Assembly: GCA_024734495.1 (NCBI GenBank)
Contig: JALMQS010000225.1
Location: 6,051,425-6,115,424 of the forward strand
From: Forficula auricularia
Taxonomy: Eukaryota; Arthropoda; Insecta; Dermaptera; Forficulidae
Direction of reading: 5' to 3'
Length of the DNA: 64,000 nucleotides
The notes beneath the pieces were generated by a model that had not been told where the DNA came from, ran no database searches, and worked only from the letters and a program-made list of their open reading frames with translations. This document shows positions 63,911 through 64,000 of the stretch, piece by piece. Position numbers and translations under genes: made by a program. Positions within the stretch are counted from its first letter, which is position 1; the number at the start of each line of letters is the position of its first letter.

Positions 63911-64000
63911 GTGCCGGTTGTATGTCGCAAATTAAATGCTTTTACCACTAACAAACGGTAGATGGTAAATGGAGGCACTGGGATGGCCAATCGATGACAG

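Overview
This window looks like AT-rich nuclear DNA from an invertebrate animal, probably an arthropod. A crustacean such as a copepod would fit, but nothing seen fixes the species. Evidence: one spliced host gene with GT-AG introns, tRNA-derived SINEs with B boxes, and a dense mix of Tc1/mariner, hAT, P-like, Helitron/Helentron, CR1-group LINE, other LINE and Penelope-like (PLE) sequence. There is no operon structure. A 100-base N gap at 24528-24627 marks a scaffold join.

Host coding content is sparse. Nine exons on the minus strand (24144 down to 13028) encode the middle and C-terminal part of an M16 metallopeptidase closest to nardilysin/insulysin. Most exon junctions keep phase, but exons 3 and 4 carry apparent frameshifts, so this is either a decayed copy or a gene with sequence errors. 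Its 7-kb intron is filled with transposons. A short C2H2-finger ORF (35272) and two possible non-coding exons (62342-62537) are the only other host-like signals.

Layout: 1-5.2 kb holds a minisatellite, a decayed hAT transposase and foldback repeats. 5.2-12.15 kb is one Tc1-like element (TA target site, 190-bp inverted ends) expanded from about 1.6 kb to 7 kb by a Helentron-like element and a CR1-group LINE. 13-24 kb is the peptidase gene with a head-to-head LINE pair and a probable solo LTR in its introns. 24.6-36 kb is LINE remnants, a triplicated SINE-bearing unit and foldbacks. 36-55 kb has the highest density of palindromic elements. 55-64 kb is mostly unannotated AT-rich DNA with a small Helitron and one more foldback.

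The most striking feature is a set of at least nine different palindromic (foldback) repeat families, 0.1-1.5 kb long. Near the outer part of their arms they carry outward-facing sequences that match the hammerhead self-cleaving ribozyme: CTGANGA, a stem II hairpin, then GAA followed by a self-complementary stem III and a UH cleavage site. Twelve copies are flanked by direct repeats of 8-17 bp, which suggests target-primed retrotransposition. One palindrome (50.7-52.0 kb) keeps the C-terminal coding end of a Penelope-like element just upstream of the same motif, linking the set to PLEs. In two copies (4.2 kb and 34.4 kb) an arm begins at, or within one base of, the predicted ribozyme cleavage site. 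This suggests that self-cleaved RNAs served as templates.
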